A program made the position numbers and the translations under genes. A DNA stretch of 25,502 bases, taken from positions 1 through 25,502 of the forward strand of contig JACCYP010000225.1 in assembly GCA_013696425.1 (NCBI GenBank). The letters are read 5' to 3'. Origin of the DNA: Thermoleophilaceae bacterium (GTDB taxonomy: Bacteria > Actinomycetota > Thermoleophilia > Solirubrobacterales > Thermoleophilaceae). The notes under the pieces are model-generated. The model ran no database searches, was not told the origin of the DNA, and worked only from the letters and a program-made list of their open reading frames with translations. This document shows, one piece after another, positions 21,443 through 25,502 of the stretch (positions are counted from its first letter, which is position 1; every line of letters starts with the position of its first letter).

Positions 21443-22419
21443 GGCGTGAGCCCCTCGGTCTCCGGCAGGCCGAGCATCAGGTTTACGTCCTGGATCGCCT
21501 GGCCGGCGGCGCCCTTCCAGAGGTTGTCGATCGCGCAGAAGACGAGCACGCGGCCGGTGGCCGGCTCGACGGTGGCGTGGATGCGCGCGAGGTTGGTCTC
21601 GCGCACGTCGCGCACGCCGGGCGGGCTTTCGCTCAACTCGACGAACGGCTCGTCCGCGTAGGTCGCGCGGAAGCGCTCGCGCACGTCCTCGGCGCTGATG
21701 GGCTCCTTGGGCGTGACGTAACACGACGCGAGCAGGCCCTGGTCGATCGGGAGCAGGTGCGGCGTGAAGGTCACGGTGAGGCCCGGCAGCTCCTGCTCGA
21801 GCTCGGCGCGGTGGCGGTGGCCCTCGACCTTGTAGGCACTCACGTTCTCGTCCACGGACACGAAGTGGGTCAGGTGGCTCGGGTCGCGGCCGGCGCCGGA
21901 CACGCCGGACTTGGCGTCGACGATGGAGTCGGCGGCGATGTCCTCCACGGGCTTGAGCGCCAGCAGGGCGGCGGTCGGGTAGCAACCGGGGGCGGCCACG
22001 AGGCCGGCGCCGCGGATCTCCTCACGGTGGATCTCCGGCAGCCCGTAGACGGCATCGTCGAGCAGCTCCGGCACCGGGTGCTCGCCGTAGTGGCGTTCGT
22101 AGGGCTCCTTCGCGAGCCGGAAGTCGGCGGAGAGGTCCACGACCTTGGTTTCGTGCGCGCGCAGGTCCGCGACGGCGCGCGCGGCTGCCGCGTGCGGGTA
22201 GCCGACGATGGCCACCTCCGCCCGCTCGGCGATGGTGTCGATGTCGAGCTTCTCGAGGGTGAGGTCAACGCGGTGGCGCGGATAGAGCTCGGAGAGCTTC
22301 TTCCCGGCGTCGGCGCGCGCGGTGACGGCTGTGAGCTCGAGCGAGGGATGGCGGTCGGCGATGGCGGCCGCGAGCGCGCCCGCGAAGCCGGATGCTCCCA
22401 CGACTGCGACCGAGGTCAT
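21439..22419 (-). CDS. argC: N-acetyl-gamma-glutamyl-phosphate reductase
   Basis: This protein of 326 residues reduces the ArgB product to the semialdehyde with NADPH. The Rossmann start VAVVGASGFAGALAA spans 4-18, and the catalytic Cys146 lies in VAAPGCYPTAALLAL. KSGVSGAGRDPS, HRHRAELEQEL and the C-terminal FCAIDNLWKGAAGQAIQ(D)VN are typical. ATG 22419 overlaps the pheT stop as ATGA, which ties arginine genes to the phenylalanyl-tRNA synthetase operon, as in other Actinobacteria. Confidence 0.97.
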   Translation of the reverse strand: MTSVAVVGASGFAGALAAAIADRHPSLELTAVTARADAGKKLSELYPRHRVDLTLEKLDIDTIAERAEVAIVGYPHAAAARAVADLRAHETKVVDLSADFRLAKEPYERHYGEHPVPELLDDAVYGLPEIHREEIRGAGLVAAPGCYPTAALLALKPVEDIAADSIVDAKSGVSGAGRDPSHLTHFVSVDENVSAYKVEGHRHRAELEQELPGLTVTFTPHLLPIDQGLLASCYVTPKEPISAEDVRERFRATYADEPFVELSESPPGVRDVRETNLARIHATVEPATGRVLVFCAIDNLWKGAAGQAIQDVNLMLGLPETEGLTP

Positions 22420-24818
22420 CGGATCCGCCCCCCGATGCCCTCGAGCGCGGTGGCAATCTGCGCGCGCAGCGCCTCCACCTCCTCGTCGGTGAGCGTGCGG
22501 TCGGTGGAGCGGAAGCGCAGCCGGTAGGCGATCGACTTCTCCTCGGCGCCGATCTGCTCGCCGCGGTAGACATCGAATGGCACCACCGACTGCAGCAGCT
22601 CGCCCGCGGCGTCGCGCACGGCCTGCTCGACCATGGCACTCGGAGTGTCCTCGGCAACCACCACCGCCAGATCCTGGGCCACGGCGGGGAAGGCGGGCAC
22701 GGTGGCGTACTCGGCGCTCGGCGGGAGCAGGCGGGCGATGGCGTCGAGGTCGAGCTCGAACGCGGCACCGCCCTCGAGATCCCATTCGCGCGCGACGAGC
22801 GGGTGCAGCTCGCCGATCCAGCCGAGCTCGACGTCACCCGAGACCACGCGCGCCGCGCGCGCCGGATGCAGGTAGGGAAGCGGGGCGGGCTCGGCGACCC
22901 ATGGGATGCCCGCGGCGGCGAGCACCGCCTCCACGAGCCCCTTCGCGGCATAGAAGTCGGCCGGCCTGGGCGGCGTGCGCCACGTGGCGGGCACCGCGAC
23001 GGTGATGAGCGCGCCCAGATGGTGCTCCTCGGCGGCGGGCACGGCGCCCTCGGGGCTGCCTTCCGGCGCGATCAAGTCGCCCTCCGGCGCGTACACGTGA
23101 GCCGACTCGTACAGCTGCACGCCGTCGGCGCCGTGGGCCAGGTTGTGCCGGGCGGCGTCGAGCAGACCCGGAAGCAGCAGCGGGCGCATCACGGAGTGGT
23201 CCTCCGAGAGCGGATTGGCGAGCGCCAGCGCCGGCGCGTCGCCGAGGCGCAGCTTTACGAGCGTGGCAGGTGCGGTGAAGGACCACCCGACGATCTCGTC
23301 GAGACCGCGGTCGCGCAGTGCGTCCTCCACCCGGCGGCGCAGGCGCCGCTCCGGGCTCATCCGGCCGATCGCCTCGCGGCGGGCGGGGAGCGTGGTGGGC
23401 AGCTTCTCGAGCCCGTGGATGCGGGCGATCTCCTCGATCAGGTCGGCCTCGCGCTGAACGTCGGCGTCGCGGAAGCCGGGCACCGTGACGTCGAAGCCCT
23501 CGGCGCTCTCCTCGAGGCCGAAGCCGAGGCTCGCGAGGATCGAGCGCACCTCCTCCGCCGGGATCTCCTTGCCGAGCAGGCGCGTGACACGGGCCAGGCG
23601 CAGGACCACGATCCGCTTCGGCGGCGGGTCCGGGTACACGTCGGCCATCCCGCCGACGATGCGCGCGCCGGCGAGCTCCTTCATCAGCACGGCGGTCACC
23701 TGCTGGGCCTCGTGTGCGACGAACGGATGGAGCGTCTTCTCGAAGCGCGTGCTCGCCTCGGTGCGCAGGGCGAGCTTCTTCGAGGTTTCGAGGACGTTCG
23801 GACCGACCCACGTCGCGGCCTCCATCAGCACGCGCGTGGTCTTCTCGGACACCTCGGAGATCTGCCCGCCCATGATCCCTGCGATGCCGCTCGGGCCCTC
23901 GGCGTCGCAGACCACGGCCATGTCGGTGGTGAGCTCGCGCTCCACATCGTCGAGCGTCGTGATCTTCTCCCCGGGCTTCGCGCGCCGCACGTCGATGCGC
24001 CCGCCGCGGATCTCGTCCGTGTCGAATGCGTGCATGGGCTGGCCGGTGAGCAGCATCACGTAGTTGGTGATGTCGACCACGTTCGAGATCGGGCGCTGAC
24101 CGGCGGCGGAGAGGCGCGCCTTGAGCCACGGCGGGCTCGGCCCGATGGTCACGTCCTCGTAGGCGACGGCGGTGAAGCGGCGGCAGACCTCGGGGTCGAT
24201 GTCGATCGGCACCGTGGACGGCGGCTCGCTCGCGAGCTCCTCCTCCTCGGGCGCCACCAGCTCGCCGCCGGCGGCGGCGCTCAGCTCGAGGGCGACGCCG
24301 AGCACGCTCAGGCAGTCGGGGCGGTTGGGGGTGATCTCGAGCTCGAGCACGTCCTCGGACACGGGGATCAGCTCCGTGAGGGGCGTGCCCGGCGCGGGGC
24401 CGTCGTCGAGCACCATGATGCCGGCGTGGTCCTCGCCGATCCCGAGCTCGTCCTCGGCGAGGATCATCCCGCTCGACTTCACCCCGCGCAGCTTTGCCTC
24501 GCCGAGCTTCGTGCCGTCGGGCATCACGGCACCGGGCAGCGCCACCGCCACCGTCTGTCCGGCCGCCACGTTGGGCGCGCCGCAGACGATGGTGCGCTCT
24601 CCGCCACCGGCGTCGACCTGGCAGACCTTCAGCCGGTCGGCGTCCGGGTGCTGTTCGGCCTTCAGGACCTTGCCGATCACGAAGCCCTCAGGAGACGGGG
24701 GCCCGAAACGCTCGACGCGCGCGACCTCGGTGCCGGACAGGTCGAAGCGCTCGACGATCGCCGCCGTCGGGAGGTCCGTCAGGCAGTGCTCACGCAGCCA
24801 TGAGAGCGGGACGCGCAT
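22416..24818 (-). CDS. pheT: Phenylalanyl-tRNA synthetase beta subunit
   Basis: The 800-residue beta chain forms the (alpha-beta)2 enzyme with PheS. Domains in order: an N-terminal MRVPLSWLREH start; an EMAP/OB tRNA-binding domain at about 40-150 (VLKAEQHPDADRLKVCQVD, IVCGAPNV); the B3/B4 editing region (NVVDITNYVMLLTGQPMHAFD, GIMGG); the B5 domain near 400-470; the catalytic-like core (RRRVEDALRDRGLDEIVGWSF, NPLSEDHSVMRPLLLPGLL); and a C-terminal FDX-ACB anticodon-binding domain from about 705. The start is two bases past the pheS stop; the longer in-frame upstream reading overlaps pheS and is rejected. Confidence 0.97.
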   Translation of the reverse strand: MRVPLSWLREHCLTDLPTAAIVERFDLSGTEVARVERFGPPSPEGFVIGKVLKAEQHPDADRLKVCQVDAGGGERTIVCGAPNVAAGQTVAVALPGAVMPDGTKLGEAKLRGVKSSGMILAEDELGIGEDHAGIMVLDDGPAPGTPLTELIPVSEDVLELEITPNRPDCLSVLGVALELSAAAGGELVAPEEEELASEPPSTVPIDIDPEVCRRFTAVAYEDVTIGPSPPWLKARLSAAGQRPISNVVDITNYVMLLTGQPMHAFDTDEIRGGRIDVRRAKPGEKITTLDDVERELTTDMAVVCDAEGPSGIAGIMGGQISEVSEKTTRVLMEAATWVGPNVLETSKKLALRTEASTRFEKTLHPFVAHEAQQVTAVLMKELAGARIVGGMADVYPDPPPKRIVVLRLARVTRLLGKEIPAEEVRSILASLGFGLEESAEGFDVTVPGFRDADVQREADLIEEIARIHGLEKLPTTLPARREAIGRMSPERRLRRRVEDALRDRGLDEIVGWSFTAPATLVKLRLGDAPALALANPLSEDHSVMRPLLLPGLLDAARHNLAHGADGVQLYESAHVYAPEGDLIAPEGSPEGAVPAAEEHHLGALITVAVPATWRTPPRPADFYAAKGLVEAVLAAAGIPWVAEPAPLPYLHPARAARVVSGDVELGWIGELHPLVAREWDLEGGAAFELDLDAIARLLPPSAEYATVPAFPAVAQDLAVVVAEDTPSAMVEQAVRDAAGELLQSVVPFDVYRGEQIGAEEKSIAYRLRFRSTDRTLTDEEVEALRAQIATALEGIGGRIR

Positions 24819-24820
24819 CC

Positions 24821-25502
24821 TCAGGAGCCGAACTGCGCCAGGAAGCGCGCGTCGTTGTCGAAGAACAGCCGCAGGTCCGGCACCGAGTGCTTGAGCATCG
24901 CGATCCGCTCGATCCCCATGCCGAAGGCGAACCCCTGGACCTTCTCGGCGTCGTAGCCGTTGCCTGACACGAACCCGAGCACGTTCGGGTCGACCATCCC
25001 CGCTCCCAGGATCTCTATCCAGCCCGAGCCCTTGCAGAGGTTGTCGCGCGAGCCGTCGGCGAGCGTGCCGGTGCCGCCGCACGCGAAGCAGGAGACATCG
25101 ACCTCCACGCTCGGCTCGGTGAAGGGGAAGTAGTGCGGGCGCAGGCGCACCTCGCGCTCGTCGCCGAAGATCGCGCGAGCGAAGGAGAGCAGCACGCCCT
25201 GGAGGTCAGCGAGCGTGAGGTCCTCGTCGACCGCAAGGCCCTCGATCTGATGGAACATCGGCGTGTGGGTGGCGTCGTGGTCGCGACGGTAGGTCTTACC
25301 GGGGACGACGATGTAGATAGGCGGTGCCTGCTCCTCCATCGCGCGTACCTGCATGGGCGAGGTGTGCGTGCGCAGCAGGACGTCGGGCGAGAAGTAGAAG
25401 GTGTCCTGGAGCATCCGCGCCGGGTGGCCGGGCGGGTGGTTGAGCGCCGTGAAGTTGTAGTAGTCCCACTCGACCTCGGGGCCCTCGCGGACGTCGAAGC
25501 CG
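24821..25502 (-). CDS. pheS: Phenylalanyl-tRNA synthetase alpha subunit, C-terminal part (start beyond the window)
   Basis: The last 226 residues of the catalytic chain are present and the frame stays open to base 25501. The piece begins GFDVREGPEVEWDYYNF, with class II motif 2 in YRRDHDATHTPMFHQIEG and motif 3 in GFAFGMGIERIAML. Between them CFACGGTG and LCKGSGWIEILGAGMVDP give the usual cysteine-containing insert. The interior ATG at 25414 is not the start, since conserved sequence lies before it. A leader peptide, T-box or other control of the operon would lie outside the window. Confidence 0.97.
   Translation of the reverse strand, partial: GFDVREGPEVEWDYYNFTALNHPPGHPARMLQDTFYFSPDVLLRTHTSPMQVRAMEEQAPPIYIVVPGKTYRRDHDATHTPMFHQIEGLAVDEDLTLADLQGVLLSFARAIFGDEREVRLRPHYFPFTEPSVEVDVSCFACGGTGTLADGSRDNLCKGSGWIEILGAGMVDPNVLGFVSGNGYDAEKVQGFAFGMGIERIAMLKHSVPDLRLFFDNDARFLAQFGS

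Overview
The window comes from a very GC-rich chromosome with actinobacterial gene order. The run pheS-pheT-argC-argJ-argB-argD-argG, with stop/start overlaps between most neighbours, matches the mycobacterial and streptomycete arginine cluster. The mix of an HDOD-LuxR regulator behind a flagellar-type (sigma28-like) promoter, a DUF2419 queuosine-salvage protein, a CymR-like Rrf2 repressor and several apparently leaderless genes suggests a deep-branching, motile actinobacterium. Thermoleophilia/Solirubrobacterales is my best guess, by inference only. Almost everything is housekeeping or metabolic; I see no phage, IS element, CRISPR array, rRNA or tRNA.

Layout. (1) 1-1173: the 5' end of a pcrA/uvrD helicase gene, divergent from a queuosine-salvage glycosylase gene. 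(2) 1215-4447, minus strand: a cysteine cluster made of an Rrf2/CymR-like regulator, a small membrane protein, then cysK-moeB-cysE, with a strong dyad ahead of cysK. (3) 4468-6970: a VanZ-like membrane protein convergent with, and overlapping, a molybdopterin oxidoreductase. (4) 7056-8132: an HDOD-LuxR regulator with its own terminator and a sigma28-like promoter. (5) 8278-10407: an unusually short glutamyl-tRNA synthetase gene, divergent from endonuclease IV. (6) 10404-11882: an alpha/beta-hydrolase gene broken by an apparent one-base deletion, a cysteine-rich protein of unknown function and a GlsB/YeaQ-type membrane protein. A bidirectional hairpin terminator follows. (7) 11980-16455: dnaE, carrying a 335-residue in-frame intein. 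(8) 16532-25502: the pheST-arg operon plus two small genes, all reading leftward toward dnaE.

How the genes work together. ArgJ, ArgB, ArgC and ArgD provide the acetylated route from glutamate to ornithine (ArgJ recycles the acetyl group), and ArgG makes argininosuccinate. argF, argR and argH, which sit in the mycobacterial version of this cluster, are absent here. CysE and CysK make cysteine through O-acetylserine. The neighbouring Rrf2 protein has no cysteines and ends in MYYI, which resembles CymR, the cysteine-metabolism repressor of Firmicutes.

The most unusual element is the DnaE intein. Its splicing blocks look intact, but the segment between them holds no LAGLIDADG motif. It contains a basic helical region followed by a Vsr-like / PD-(D/E)XK-like nuclease candidate, and its GC content is visibly lower than that of the host gene.
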